A DNA stretch of 64,000 bases from Hyphomicrobium sp. (GCA_002928735.1 PERL01000003.1:269455-333454); one strand, 5' to 3'. Counted from the stretch's first letter, positions 11,321 to 20,383 are shown. Made by a program: numbers and translations. Notes: generated from the sequence alone by a model not told the origin.

Positions 11321-13387
11321 ATGGGGACATCCGACGGCCCATCCGGGGGCCACGCATCGGGCCGCAGCAGCCGCTGCATTGCACTGGTAGGCCCGTTTCT
11401 CTCCGGCAAAACGACGCTGCTCGAAGCCATCCTCGCCCGTACGGGCGGTCTCACACGGCAAGGCACGGTGGGAGAAAAGAACACGGTGGGCGACGCCTCG
11501 GCCGAGGCGCGTGCGCATGGCATGAGCGTCTCGCTCAATGTGGCGGATGTTACCTTTCTGGGGGACGGGTTTACGTTTATCGACTGCCCGGGTTCGGTGG
11601 AATTCCAGCATGAGGGCGCGCTGGCGCTGGCTGGTGTCGATGCCGCCATTGTGGTCACGGAGCCCGATCCCAAGCGGGTGCCGGCTTTACAGGTCATTTT
11701 GAAATCGCTCGAGGACCGGGGGATTCCGCATTTCCTGTTCTTGAATAAAATCGACAGCTTCGCGACGCCCGTGCGCGACATTATTCCGATGTTGCAGCCG
11801 GCGTCGGCCAAGCCGCTCGTGCTGCGCCAGATCCCGATATGGGAGAACGGTATCGCGACGGGGTTTGTCGACTTGGCTTCGGAACGGGCCTACGTTTATC
11901 GCGAGCATGCGCCGAGTGAGATCGTGGCGTTGCCCGAGAGCGTGGCTGCGCGCGAGAAGGATGCGCGGTTCCATATGCTGGAGCAGCTCGCCGACTACGA
12001 CGACGCGTTGATGGAGCAGCTGCTCTCGGATTTGCAGCCGCCCAACGATCGTGTCTTCAATGATCTGGCGATGGAGTTGCGGCAGGGACTGATTTGTCCG
12101 GTGCTGATCGGCAGCGCCGAGAACGGCAACGGCATCTTCCGGCTGTTGAAGGCGCTGCGCCACGAGGCGCCGTTTGTCGAGGACACGGCGAAGCGGCTCG
12201 GCGTCGCGACGGCGCGCAGCGCGGCCTATGTGATGAAGAGCTATCATACGGGGCATGGCGGGAAGCTTTCGCTGGTGCGTGTCCTCACCGGCGATCTGCC
12301 GGACGGAGCGACCGTGACGGCGGCGGGCGGATCGAGCGAGCGCGTTGCCGGCGTGTTCACGCTGCGCGGCGAGGAGCCGGTGAAGCGCGGGGCTGCGCGG
12401 GCTGGCGATACGGTGGCACTCGGACGTCTCGATGGGGTCAAGGCCGGTGAGACGGTCAGTACCGACAAGGCGCCCGCGGCGCGGGTCGATGCGCCGGCAG
12501 CACCCGAACCGGTGTTGACAGCGGCGATCGGTTTGAAGGACCGCAAGGACGAGGTGAAGCTCTCGTCAGCGCTGGCAAAGCTCATCGATGAGGATCCGTC
12601 GCTGACGGTCGAGCACACGCAGGACACGCATCAGACGCTGCTGAAAGGGCAGGGCGAGATGCACCTGCGGGTGGCGTTCGAACGGCTGCAGCGCAAACAT
12701 GGGATTGCGGTGGAGCGGCTGAAAGCGCAGGTGCCGTACAAGGAAACGATCCGTAAATCGGTTGACGTGCGCGGGCGGCATAAAAAGCAGTCGGGCGGTC
12801 ACGGGCAGTTTGGCGATGTGGTGATCCGGATCGCGCCGCTGCCGCGCGGGTCCGGCTTCCGGTTCGACGAGACGATCACCGGCGGCGTGGTGCCCCGGCA
12901 GTTCATTCCCTCGGTGGAGATCGGGGTGGAGGATTACCTGAAGTCCGGCCCGCTCGGGTTTCCGGTGGTCGACGTGGCGGTGACGCTGTTGGATGGCTCC
13001 TATCACACAGTCGACAGTTCCGACATGGCGTTCCGGCAAGCGGGACGGCTCGCCATGAGCGAAGGCATGCCGCAATGTCAGCCGGTTTTGCTGGAGCCGG
13101 TCAACTGGGTGGAGATCGCAGTGCCGTCGGAGGCCACGGCGCGCGTCAATGCGATCATCTCATCGCGGCGCGGACAGATTCTCGGCTTTGATGCGCGAGA
13201 GGGTTGGACCGGCTGGGATGTGGTGGCGGCGCACTTGCCGGCGTCGGAGATGGATGACCTGATCGTCGAGTTGCGGTCGGCGACGTCGGGCGTCGGCACA
13301 TACCGGACGCGGTTCGATCATCTTGCGGAATTGTCCGGCCGGTTGGCCGAACTCGTGCAAGCGTCGCATCAACACGCGGCAGAATAA
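11321..13387 (+). CDS. Elongation factor G-like GTPase (EF-G paralogue)
   Basis: A 688-residue translational GTPase with the EF-G domain order: G domain (about 18-270), domain II, domain III (KLSSALAKLIDEDPSL), domain IV (GGHGQFGDVVIRI) and a C-terminal domain V. The P-loop is GPFLSGKT (24-31) and the G4 motif is NKID. The G3 motif reads DCPGS (88-92) instead of DTPGH, so the histidine that normally positions the hydrolytic water is replaced by Ser92. Switch I has GMSV instead of GITI. This is therefore not the housekeeping EF-G but one of the divergent alphaproteobacterial paralogues, whose role is not settled. A strong AAGGAGG ribosome binding site precedes the ATG. The gene is convergent with the VOC protein gene. 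Confidence 0.88.
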   Translation: MGTSDGPSGGHASGRSSRCIALVGPFLSGKTTLLEAILARTGGLTRQGTVGEKNTVGDASAEARAHGMSVSLNVADVTFLGDGFTFIDCPGSVEFQHEGALALAGVDAAIVVTEPDPKRVPALQVILKSLEDRGIPHFLFLNKIDSFATPVRDIIPMLQPASAKPLVLRQIPIWENGIATGFVDLASERAYVYREHAPSEIVALPESVAAREKDARFHMLEQLADYDDALMEQLLSDLQPPNDRVFNDLAMELRQGLICPVLIGSAENGNGIFRLLKALRHEAPFVEDTAKRLGVATARSAAYVMKSYHTGHGGKLSLVRVLTGDLPDGATVTAAGGSSERVAGVFTLRGEEPVKRGAARAGDTVALGRLDGVKAGETVSTDKAPAARVDAPAAPEPVLTAAIGLKDRKDEVKLSSALAKLIDEDPSLTVEHTQDTHQTLLKGQGEMHLRVAFERLQRKHGIAVERLKAQVPYKETIRKSVDVRGRHKKQSGGHGQFGDVVIRIAPLPRGSGFRFDETITGGVVPRQFIPSVEIGVEDYLKSGPLGFPVVDVAVTLLDGSYHTVDSSDMAFRQAGRLAMSEGMPQCQPVLLEPVNWVEIAVPSEATARVNAIISSRRGQILGFDAREGWTGWDVVAAHLPASEMDDLIVELRSATSGVGTYRTRFDHLAELSGRLAELVQASHQHAAE

Positions 13388-13396
13388 ACTGTGGTC

Positions 13397-13420
13397 GCCG
13401 GGGCTGGAGACAGTCCCGGC
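13397..13420. terminator. Possible bidirectional hairpin between convergent genes
   Basis: A 9-bp stem, GCCGGGGCT (13397-13405) with AGTCCCGGC (13412-13420) including one G-T wobble, lies between the convergent stops at 13387 and 13431. There is no T run, so termination would be inefficient or Rho-assisted. Confidence 0.35.
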
Positions 13421-13430
13421 TGCCGCCGCG

Positions 13431-14582
13431 TCAGTCGTACATAAAGAATGGATCGTCGCCGGAGCTCTTCTTGGGCGACGGCTTCGATTTTTTCTGGGCC
13501 TGCGCGCGGGGCTTGGCGGCCTTAGGCTTTGCTTTGGCCGGGGCGGTCGCGGCCGTTGTGCTGGCGGGCTTTTCCTGGAGTGTCGCGGGGCCCACGGTGA
13601 CGGGTAACTCCGGCTCTTCGGCGGTTGGCTGCAGGGCGGCGTCGCGGGTCTGCGTGCCGAGCGAGCCGGTGGTTGCGGGCGGCTCAGCAGTAGGGAGCGG
13701 TGGCGCTGCCGCCGTGGCGGTGGGTGCGGGATCGGCGGGTTTTGCGGTCGCGGGCGCTTCCTGTGGCGGAGAGGCGGCAACCGTCGAAGTGGGTGCGGCT
13801 GGAGCAGGCGTAGCGGCCAGCTTGCGCTCCAACTCGCGGCGTGCGGTTTCGGCGGCGAGGCGTTGCGCCTTTTCGCGAGAGAGTTCTTCGCGGATGGCGG
13901 CGGCGGCGCGCGCGGCCTCCTGACGGGCGTGGGCTTCGCGCGCGAGCGTTTCCTTCAAGGCGGCGGCTTCGCGGTTTTCAGTGGGCGCTGCCGGTGCGGG
14001 TGCTGTCGGGGCTGCGGCAAAGCGGGGCACGGGCTTGGCAGGTTCGAGCGATGAAATCCCAGCGATCGACGCGATGGCGAGGGCGGCCACTGCGCCGCCG
14101 AGGACGGATTGGCCGCGCGTGGGCCGGCCGGAGTAAGCGGGTTCGGCTGCTGCTGGCAGCGGCGTTGCGGCGGTGTCTGGCCACGGCGAATAGGCGCCGA
14201 AATTCCAGACGTGGCCTTCCGGATCACGGGCCGCATAGGCGCGGTCGCCGGTTTCGTCGCTGCCGAATTCGAGGACGATGTCGGCACCCGCGTCGCGGGC
14301 TTTTTTGAAGTGGCCTTCGACGTCTGCGACGGCAACATAGACGCTCTGGCTGCCCATGCCGCCCAATTCGTCGGGCTGCTTCAACAGGCTGTCGAGCACC
14401 GATTCACCGACGGGGCCGAGCATGACGATGCCGCGGCCATAGGACAGTTCGGCATAGGCCACCGTGCCGTCAGGGTCCGTGATGATGGAGCGCTTTTCGA
14501 AGCCGAACGCTCCCGCCAGCCAATCGACGGCGGCGGCGACGTCGCGGTATCGGATCAACGGTACGAGCCCGTTCGATGTCAT
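13431..14582 (-). CDS. VOC (glyoxalase-like) domain fused to a membrane anchor and Ala/Pro-rich tail
   Basis: A 383-residue protein from ATG 14582. Residues 1-130 form a VOC domain with the duplicated beta-alpha-beta pattern (VPLIRYRDVAAAVDWLAGAF, VAVADVEGHFKKARDAGAD, AARDPEGHVWNFG), close to the PhnB/glyoxalase-like branch. A hydrophobic segment of about 20 residues near 155-180 (LGGAVAALAIASIAGI) follows. The rest is an Ala/Glu/Arg-rich probable coiled coil and a Pro/Ala/Lys-rich disordered tail. The VOC metal-binding triad is not evident. The frame is open upstream to 14654, but that part does not resemble the family. The combination of a VOC domain with an anchor and tail is uncommon; its function is unknown. 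Confidence 0.75.
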   Translation of the reverse strand: MTSNGLVPLIRYRDVAAAVDWLAGAFGFEKRSIITDPDGTVAYAELSYGRGIVMLGPVGESVLDSLLKQPDELGGMGSQSVYVAVADVEGHFKKARDAGADIVLEFGSDETGDRAYAARDPEGHVWNFGAYSPWPDTAATPLPAAAEPAYSGRPTRGQSVLGGAVAALAIASIAGISSLEPAKPVPRFAAAPTAPAPAAPTENREAAALKETLAREAHARQEAARAAAAIREELSREKAQRLAAETARRELERKLAATPAPAAPTSTVAASPPQEAPATAKPADPAPTATAAAPPLPTAEPPATTGSLGTQTRDAALQPTAEEPELPVTVGPATLQEKPASTTAATAPAKAKPKAAKPRAQAQKKSKPSPKKSSGDDPFFMYD

Positions 14583-14865
14583 CAAGCACCCTTGCCTGCA
14601 AAATTGGGCCGGCACAGCTGGCCCAATCAAAGATTGCCCGATCAAGGCCCGCATGGGCCAGACCGAGGCAGGGCAATCGCAGTCCGCAGGCGCACTTGAA
14701 ACAGTTGTGCGCCACGCTGCTCACAAACAACGGCCGAATCGTGGTTGCCCCGCGCGGATGATTGTGACGGATCGGCGATGAAATTGCCAGAGGATGACCA
14801 TCCTGTGGATGACCAACCGGGCCTTATTTTACAGGCGATTGCGGGGGCAACTGGGCTGAGGACAG

Positions 14866-15504
14866 TCAGTGGGAGGTGCGCTCGGGCCACAGCTGCTGCA
14901 GGCGCGCGTCGCGGCCGCATCCGTTGCGATAGAAGGCGTAGGAGATCGGGTTCGTCTTGTAATAGTTCTGATGATAATTCTCGGCCGGTGTGAACGTGGC
15001 CGCGGGAAGAATTGGCACCGGGATCGGCGCGGTCAACTTTTTGGTTTCGGCGAGCGCTGCTTTGCTCGCTTCGGCGGCGGCGCGCTGGGCTTCGTCGTGA
15101 ACGAAAATGGCCGGGCGGTAGCTCTCGCCGCGATCGCAGAACTGGCCTTCGCCGTCGGTGTAGTCGACGTTGTGCCAGAAATGCTCGAGGACTGCTTCGT
15201 AGCTTAATTTCTTGGGGTCGAAGCGGACGCGGATCGCCTCATAATGGCCGGTGCGGTTGGTGCCGACTTCGCCATAGGTCGGGTTCGGCGTGCGGCCGCC
15301 GGTGTAGCCGGAAATGACCTCGGTGACGCCGGGGAGGGCTTCGAAATCCTTCTCTCCGCACCAGAAGCAGCCGGAAGCGAAGGTCGCTTCAGCGAGCCCG
15401 GCGGGCAGGGGTGCTAGGGCTTCCTGCGTCAGATCCTTCGCCGCCAGGGGGCTGGCGGCGAAGACGGCGGCGAGGACCAGTGCGGCGATGGCGCGGATGT
15501 TCAT
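14866..15504 (-). CDS. msrA: Peptide methionine-S-sulfoxide reductase MsrA (exported)
   Basis: Reduces the S-epimer of methionine sulfoxide in proteins. The 212-residue product begins with a signal peptide (about 1-22, ending SPLAAKD), so it should act in the periplasm. The catalytic motif GCFWC has the nucleophilic Cys46. The GHYEAIRVRFDP, FWHNVD and GEGQFCDRGESYRPAIF blocks follow in the expected order. The msrB gene ends 31 bases upstream on the same strand and also encodes an exported protein, so the pair probably forms a periplasmic methionine repair unit. How electrons reach it is not shown in the window. Confidence 0.95.
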   Translation of the reverse strand: MNIRAIAALVLAAVFAASPLAAKDLTQEALAPLPAGLAEATFASGCFWCGEKDFEALPGVTEVISGYTGGRTPNPTYGEVGTNRTGHYEAIRVRFDPKKLSYEAVLEHFWHNVDYTDGEGQFCDRGESYRPAIFVHDEAQRAAAEASKAALAETKKLTAPIPVPILPAATFTPAENYHQNYYKTNPISYAFYRNGCGRDARLQQLWPERTSH

Positions 15505-15534
15505 AGCGTTCCCTTGCTCAGATGTGCGCGTGCT

Positions 15535-16026
15535 TCAGGCGCCGGCTTTGGGCACGAACTTCATCGCGACGCCGTTCATGCAGTAGCGCTTGCCGGTGGG
15601 GGCAGGGCCGTCATCGAAGACGTGGCCTAGGTGGCCGCCGCAGGTGGCGCAGTGGATTTCCGTGCGCGGGTAGATGAGCTTCCAGTCGGTCGATGAGCCC
15701 GTGGCGCCCTCGATGGGCTGGAAGAAGCTCGGCCAGCCGGTGCCGCTGTCGAACTTGGTGTCGGAGGTGAAGAGGGCTGTGTCGCAGCCGGCGCAATGGT
15801 AGGTGCCGGGCGAATAGGTCTTGTCGAGGGGGCTCGTGCCGGCACGTTCGGTGCCATGCTTGCGCAGGACATAGAACTGATCCTCGGTCAGGATCTTCTT
15901 CCACTCGGCTTCGGTCTTGGTCACGGGGAACTCCTTATCGGCCGCGGTGGCCGGATGGGGGCGGTTGGCGAGGCCGGCTGCGGCAAGGCCAAGGCCGGCG
16001 AAGGTAAATTTGCGGCGGTCGATCAT
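15535..16026 (-). CDS. msrB: Peptide methionine-R-sulfoxide reductase MsrB (Tat-type signal)
   Basis: Reduces the R-epimer of methionine sulfoxide. Starting at ATG 16026, preceded by AAAGGA, the product has 163 residues. The N-terminus MIDRRKFTFAGLGLAAAG carries a twin-arginine export motif. Two CxxC pairs (CAGCD and CATCG) bind structural zinc, GTGWPSFF is the substrate region, and the catalytic Cys is in RYCMNG. The frame extends upstream to 16152, but the extra residues lack family similarity. Together with the following msrA it forms a two-gene operon for envelope protein repair. Confidence 0.94.
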   Translation of the reverse strand: MIDRRKFTFAGLGLAAAGLANRPHPATAADKEFPVTKTEAEWKKILTEDQFYVLRKHGTERAGTSPLDKTYSPGTYHCAGCDTALFTSDTKFDSGTGWPSFFQPIEGATGSSTDWKLIYPRTEIHCATCGGHLGHVFDDGPAPTGKRYCMNGVAMKFVPKAGA

Positions 16027-16148
16027 GTGTCCGTCCTTTGGTCCGTCGTCCAGCCCGGGACTGCCGGGCGGCCGATTGAATGTGCGATGCCTCTTATACG
16101 TCAGGAGCGGCCACCGGTTTCGCTTCAACGCCGGGCATGACGGGGAGT

Positions 16149-16874
16149 TCATTCAATCGCAGGGAGCACCCGGTCGACGGCGATGGCCTCAGGGGACAGG
16201 CTGCAGGTAAGGGCGTAGGCTTCGACGCCGCTGGCGCGGGCGGCGGCGAGGGCTGCGGCATACTTGGGATCGATGTCGGCGGCGGGTCGGAAGCGGGCGC
16301 AGTCGGCCCGCTGGATCAGGTAGATCATCACGGCCCGGTGGCCGGCTCGAACCATGTCCGTCAGTTCGGCCAGATGCTTGACGCCGCGTTCGGTCTTGCT
16401 GTCGGGGAATTCGGCGAGGCCGGGTTCGCGCAGGAGATGGACATTCTTGATCTCGACGTAAGCGAGGCCCTTGGCGGGGTCTGCCAGTAGGAGATCGATC
16501 CGGCTGGATTGGCCGTACTTCACCTCGCGGCGCAGGGTGGCGTAACCGGCGAGCGGCGGGATCTGGCCGGCGGCCACCGCCTCCGACACGATGGCATTGG
16601 GGTGGCCCGTGTTGATGCCGACGAATGACCGGGCTTTGCCTTTGCCGAGTTCGACCAGTTCCCAGGTGTGGGCGTACTTGCGGGTTGGGCTGTTGCTTTC
16701 GGAGACCCAGATGGCGAGGCCGGGGTCGCACAGGCCCAGCATCGAGCCGGTGTTGGGGCAGGTGGCGGTGATCTCACGGCCATCGTCGAGGACGACGTCG
16801 GCGAGGAAGCGCTTGTAGCGCTTGACGAGACGGCCGCGGAGGAGGGGGGATTTGAAATTCATGGCGTCAGACAT
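16149..16874 (-). CDS. sfsA: SfsA family protein (DNA/RNA nuclease SfsA)
   Basis: The product has 241 residues, close to the usual SfsA length. The N-terminal OB-like part (LVKRYKRFLADVVLDDG, CPNTGSMLGL) is followed by a PD-(D/E)xK-type nuclease region: SRIDLLL, YVEIKNVHL and FPDSKTERGVKHL. SfsA was first described as a sugar fermentation stimulator in E. coli and is annotated as a nuclease on structural grounds; its biological role is still uncertain. A second Met at residue 5 is an alternative start. The gene is divergent from the CinA-like gene, with about 57 bases between starts. Confidence 0.92.
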   Translation of the reverse strand: MSDAMNFKSPLLRGRLVKRYKRFLADVVLDDGREITATCPNTGSMLGLCDPGLAIWVSESNSPTRKYAHTWELVELGKGKARSFVGINTGHPNAIVSEAVAAGQIPPLAGYATLRREVKYGQSSRIDLLLADPAKGLAYVEIKNVHLLREPGLAEFPDSKTERGVKHLAELTDMVRAGHRAVMIYLIQRADCARFRPAADIDPKYAAALAAARASGVEAYALTCSLSPEAIAVDRVLPAIE

Positions 16875-16931
16875 AGGTCGGCGGGGGTGCGGCCTGCAAG
16901 CCGGTACTCAGCCCCGTCTTTGGGGTGCTAG

Positions 16932-17735
16932 ATGGCGCAGTCTTGTCCGTTGTGCAGCAGGAAAGATCGTCCGCCCGTGACCCTCGACGCGAAAGTAACC
17001 GCCGGCCTCCTCGTGATCGGAGACGAAATTCTCTCCGGGCGGACGAAGGATAAGAACATCGGCACGATCGCCGATCATCTGACGTCGATCGGCATTGCAC
17101 TCAGCGAAGTGCGTGTGGTCGCGGATGTGGAAGAGGCGATCGTGGAGGCACTCAACGCGCTGCGGCACCGGTACACTTATGTTTTCACGACCGGGGGCAT
17201 CGGGCCAACGCATGACGATATCACGGCGGATGCGGTGGCGAAGGCGTTCGGCGTCACGATCGATGTGGACCCGCGGGCGGTGGCGATCATGAAGCCAGCG
17301 TATGAAAAGCGCGGCATTGAACTCAATGCGGCGCGGCTCAGGATGGCGCGGATACCGGCAGGCGCGGACCTCGTTGTCAACGACGTCTCGGTGGCACCGG
17401 GGTTCCGCATCGGGAATGTGATCGTGATGGCGGGCGTGCCGTCGATCATGGAGTCGATGCTGATCTCGGCGACGGCCACGTTAGAGACGGGCGCGAAGGT
17501 GCTGTCGGCTTCGATCGTGGTGGCGCATGCGGAGGGTGAAATCGCGGAGCTTTTTGCGGCCCATCAGGCGGCGTGGCCGCAGGTGGCGATGGGGAGCTAT
17601 CCGGCGTTTAAGGACGGACAGTATTCGACTGATCTTGTTCTCAGGGCGACGGACGCCGGGGCCCTGTCGTCCGCGAGCCACACTCTGGCGGAGAAGCTCG
17701 CGGCGAGTGGGTTCTCATTTGTGAAGAAAATATAG
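16932..17735 (+). CDS. Molybdopterin-binding domain protein (CinA N-terminal / MoaB-like)
   Basis: A 267-residue protein with the MoCF-biosynthesis (MoaB/MogA-like) fold found at the N-terminus of CinA: LLVIGDEILSGRTKDKN, then TTGGIGPTHDDIT, then VIVMAGVPSIMESM. The C-terminal deamidase domain of full-length CinA is absent, so this is the short stand-alone form common in Hyphomicrobiales. The substrate is unknown; similar domains bind molybdopterin or nicotinamide-ribose phosphates. A GTG at 16977 is an alternative start, because the first 15 residues include two cysteines and do not align with the family. Confidence 0.85.
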   Translation: MAQSCPLCSRKDRPPVTLDAKVTAGLLVIGDEILSGRTKDKNIGTIADHLTSIGIALSEVRVVADVEEAIVEALNALRHRYTYVFTTGGIGPTHDDITADAVAKAFGVTIDVDPRAVAIMKPAYEKRGIELNAARLRMARIPAGADLVVNDVSVAPGFRIGNVIVMAGVPSIMESMLISATATLETGAKVLSASIVVAHAEGEIAELFAAHQAAWPQVAMGSYPAFKDGQYSTDLVLRATDAGALSSASHTLAEKLAASGFSFVKKI

Positions 17736-17918
17736 GGACTTAGCTCGCGCCCTCGGTTTTATTAAACACTGTTCGACAACTGGGCGCTGCGACGACTTGG
17801 GAACTCGCGGCGAGGGGGTGTGTTTGCTCTTGTGCGCCGCAGCGACGGTGGATGAGGGACGAGCGGAGCGGGGCGCTCAGACACGGCCGTCGTTTGGTTC
17901 AACGGGTGGAGTGCCCCG

Positions 17919-19442
17919 ATGTTTGTCGAATTCGATGTGGCGTCCTTCGGGCGCCGATTGGCCGCGCGCGCCATCGCGCTCAATGTGATGGTCTCGACTG
18001 TGGCCATTGGAGCGGGCGCGCTTTTTACGGCGGCGTCAGCAGAGGCCAAGGGGCCCGGCCGGACCTATTGCTTTTACAAGACCTGCCACCGGGTGAAAAC
18101 GATTGCCGAAACGCAGGCCCTCGTCGGCCGCGATATGACGGTGATCGCGTCGCACTACGACAGCTGCAAGAAGGATCGCTTCAACCCGTGCGGGCTGACC
18201 TCGTCGGGCGAGCCGTTTTTTCCAGAGCGCGCCGATAATGCGGCGAGCCCGGTGTTGCCGGATGGGACGGTCGTTATGGTCTGGTCGAAGGCGACCAAGC
18301 AGGCGGTCGTGCTGCGCATCAACAACGCGGGTCCCTACTGGGGCAATCGCAAGCTCGATCTGTCGCGCGCGGCAGCGCGCAAGCTCGGAATCGGTGGCGT
18401 TGGAGAAGTGACGCTTCGCGTTCTCAAAGCGCCGACGCCAACTGAAGCGCGCTATTCCAAGAACCGGCGGTATGAGCCTGTTCCCGGTCCGATCGGACAG
18501 TTTGCCAGCCTCGACGAGGCGCAGGGCGCGATGTCTGTGATGGTGGCAGAGGGCAAATCGCCCGCGCTTGCCGTGGCCGATCTTGCGCTGACGGCCAAGC
18601 GGGATGGGACGGCTGATCTTGCGATGGCCTATCAGACGCCTGTGGTGCCTGGTTTCTCGATCCCGAAGGGCGCATTGGCGGCGGCTTTGATCGCGCAATC
18701 GACATTGGAGCGGCGTGAGGTTTCAGCTGCGACCCCGCCGACTGTGACTGTGACGGCGCTGGATGATGTTATGCCGACGGTCCGGACCGTGACGCCGAAA
18801 TTGACGGCAGCGCGCGTGGTTGTGCCGAAGCGGATGCGCGTCAAGGCGATCGACGTGAAGCCGGCCGTAACCGATCCCTTCACGGCGATTGCGACGGCCA
18901 TTACGGACATCGTCGATCCGCCGAAGGCGCAGAAGCCTGTGAGGTCCGCCAAGGTGGTGAAGTCTAAGCGCCCGGCGTCAAGCCTTGCGACGGCTGCGCG
19001 CAAGTCTGTGGTGGTGGCACGTTCCAAGCCGCTGCGGGCGGCGCGGGTGACCGTGGCGCGCGCTCCGGCGTCGGATCAATTCCGCGCCGGGCACACGACC
19101 TATGCCGAGGACCGGTATCGCAAGCCGGTGATAATGGCTGCGGTCGTGAAGGGCAAAAAGAAGAAGATCGCGAAGAGCCAATCCAAGGCGGCGACGTCGG
19201 CCGTGGCTGCGGGCGCGCCGTCCAAGGCGAGCAAGCAGGCTGCCGGGATGGCCAGAAACAAGACGTCGGCGGTGACGCGCAAGGCGGGCGGCTGGCAGTC
19301 GTCGGCGGTGTTCGAATTGCCGGCGGTGCGTCCGGCACTGACGGGTTCGCCGCCGCGAATCCCGGCCGGTGATCTCAAGGATGACACGGAGAAGCCGCAG
19401 CGCGGTCCGCTGCGCCGGGTGCAGCCGTCAGCGCTGGTCTAA
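17919..19442 (+). CDS. RlpA-like double-psi beta-barrel protein with long basic tail
   Basis: A 507-residue exported protein. A signal peptide with a hydrophobic core at about 22-43 is followed by an RlpA-like double-psi beta-barrel at about 75-175: ASHYDS, the CGLTSSGEPF region, VVLRINNAGPYWGNRKLDLS and AARKLGI. RlpA proteins bind or cleave denuded peptidoglycan glycans at the septum. The catalytic acid (Asp in the RlpA NDRGP motif) appears as INNAGP here, so catalysis is doubtful. About 330 residues rich in Ala, Val, Lys and Arg follow, with no SPOR domain recognised. The last 15 bases overlap the 3' end of the convergent gene. Confidence 0.8.
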   Translation: MFVEFDVASFGRRLAARAIALNVMVSTVAIGAGALFTAASAEAKGPGRTYCFYKTCHRVKTIAETQALVGRDMTVIASHYDSCKKDRFNPCGLTSSGEPFFPERADNAASPVLPDGTVVMVWSKATKQAVVLRINNAGPYWGNRKLDLSRAAARKLGIGGVGEVTLRVLKAPTPTEARYSKNRRYEPVPGPIGQFASLDEAQGAMSVMVAEGKSPALAVADLALTAKRDGTADLAMAYQTPVVPGFSIPKGALAAALIAQSTLERREVSAATPPTVTVTALDDVMPTVRTVTPKLTAARVVVPKRMRVKAIDVKPAVTDPFTAIATAITDIVDPPKAQKPVRSAKVVKSKRPASSLATAARKSVVVARSKPLRAARVTVARAPASDQFRAGHTTYAEDRYRKPVIMAAVVKGKKKKIAKSQSKAATSAVAAGAPSKASKQAAGMARNKTSAVTRKAGGWQSSAVFELPAVRPALTGSPPRIPAGDLKDDTEKPQRGPLRRVQPSALV

Positions 19443-20201
19443 GGCGACAAGATTGCGGACTTCGAGGAGGGCGTCGCGGAGGCTGTCTGCGTCGCTTGAC
19501 ATGGCGCCGTCTTCTTCGGTGCAGTCGTCCGACGCCTCTTGAGCTGCGGCGGACGGTTCATCGAGTTCGATGCCGCCGGTGCTGGACGGGTCCAACTGGA
19601 CCGCGTCGGGATCGATTTCGCCCGGCAGGAGATCCGGCTCGGTGGCGACATCGCTGAAGAGATCGAAGTGGGTCTCGAGCGTGTCCAGATACATGGCCAC
19701 GAGGTCGAGCAGCGTGCCGAGGCGGATGCGCCCGGCGACCAGGAAGTTATCTCGGAACTTGAGCGTCTGGCCGTCGGCCGGGCCCGGCGCTTCTTCGGTG
19801 AGCAGACCGCGCGTGCGCAGGAAGGCGACGGCACCGCCGCCATTTTCAAAGTCGATGGATGCGGGGTCGCCGAAGTCGCTGACGGCTTCAATCAGGATGG
19901 CGGTGCCGGCATTGTAAAGCCGGGCGACGGTGGCGAAGCGGGGATCGCGCTTGGCGATCTCTTCGGAGCGTTCGCGGGATTTCAGGACGCGGGCGACGAG
20001 CACCTGTTCCAGCGTGCGCACGTTCTCGAGCACGGTGCGCTGTGCGGCGCGCTTGCTGGCGATTGCCGCGCCGTCGCGATCGGCACCGGTGCCCCAGTTC
20101 AGCGTGGCCTTCATAATGTCTTCGCCGGCTGCGAGCGCCGCGTCGAGATTATCAGCCAGCAGATAGACGTTGGGCGGGATGTAGGGCATCAGCACTGTCA
20201 T
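19428..20201 (-). CDS. Hypothetical protein, acidic C-terminus
   Basis: A 257-residue cytoplasmic-looking protein, helical through about residue 180 (LDAALAAGEDIMKATLNWG, RTVLENVRTLEQVLVARVLKSRERS), with an acidic, probably disordered tail (DPDAVQLDPSSTGG onwards). The ERSEEIAKRDPRF segment is basic and acidic in alternation. No signal peptide, membrane segment or known domain is recognised. The gene lies between topA and the RlpA-like gene and is oriented with topA. A Met at residue 5 is an alternative start. Confidence 0.65.
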   Translation of the reverse strand: MTVLMPYIPPNVYLLADNLDAALAAGEDIMKATLNWGTGADRDGAAIASKRAAQRTVLENVRTLEQVLVARVLKSRERSEEIAKRDPRFATVARLYNAGTAILIEAVSDFGDPASIDFENGGGAVAFLRTRGLLTEEAPGPADGQTLKFRDNFLVAGRIRLGTLLDLVAMYLDTLETHFDLFSDVATEPDLLPGEIDPDAVQLDPSSTGGIELDEPSAAAQEASDDCTEEDGAMSSDADSLRDALLEVRNLVALDQR

Positions 20202-20383
20202 TCGGTTGCACCTGGCCGGGGCTATCCGCAGCGATTGGCGGGGGACCTGCCTTCGGGAAATTCACGCCGTACTTTGCCTGATTCTTCAGGCGGACGGTGG
20301 TGCGCAATGGCATCGGTCCGATCCGCGGGGACACCGTGTGGATCGTCTGGGGACAGAGTGAGGATAAGCCCGTGGGCTGCTGC

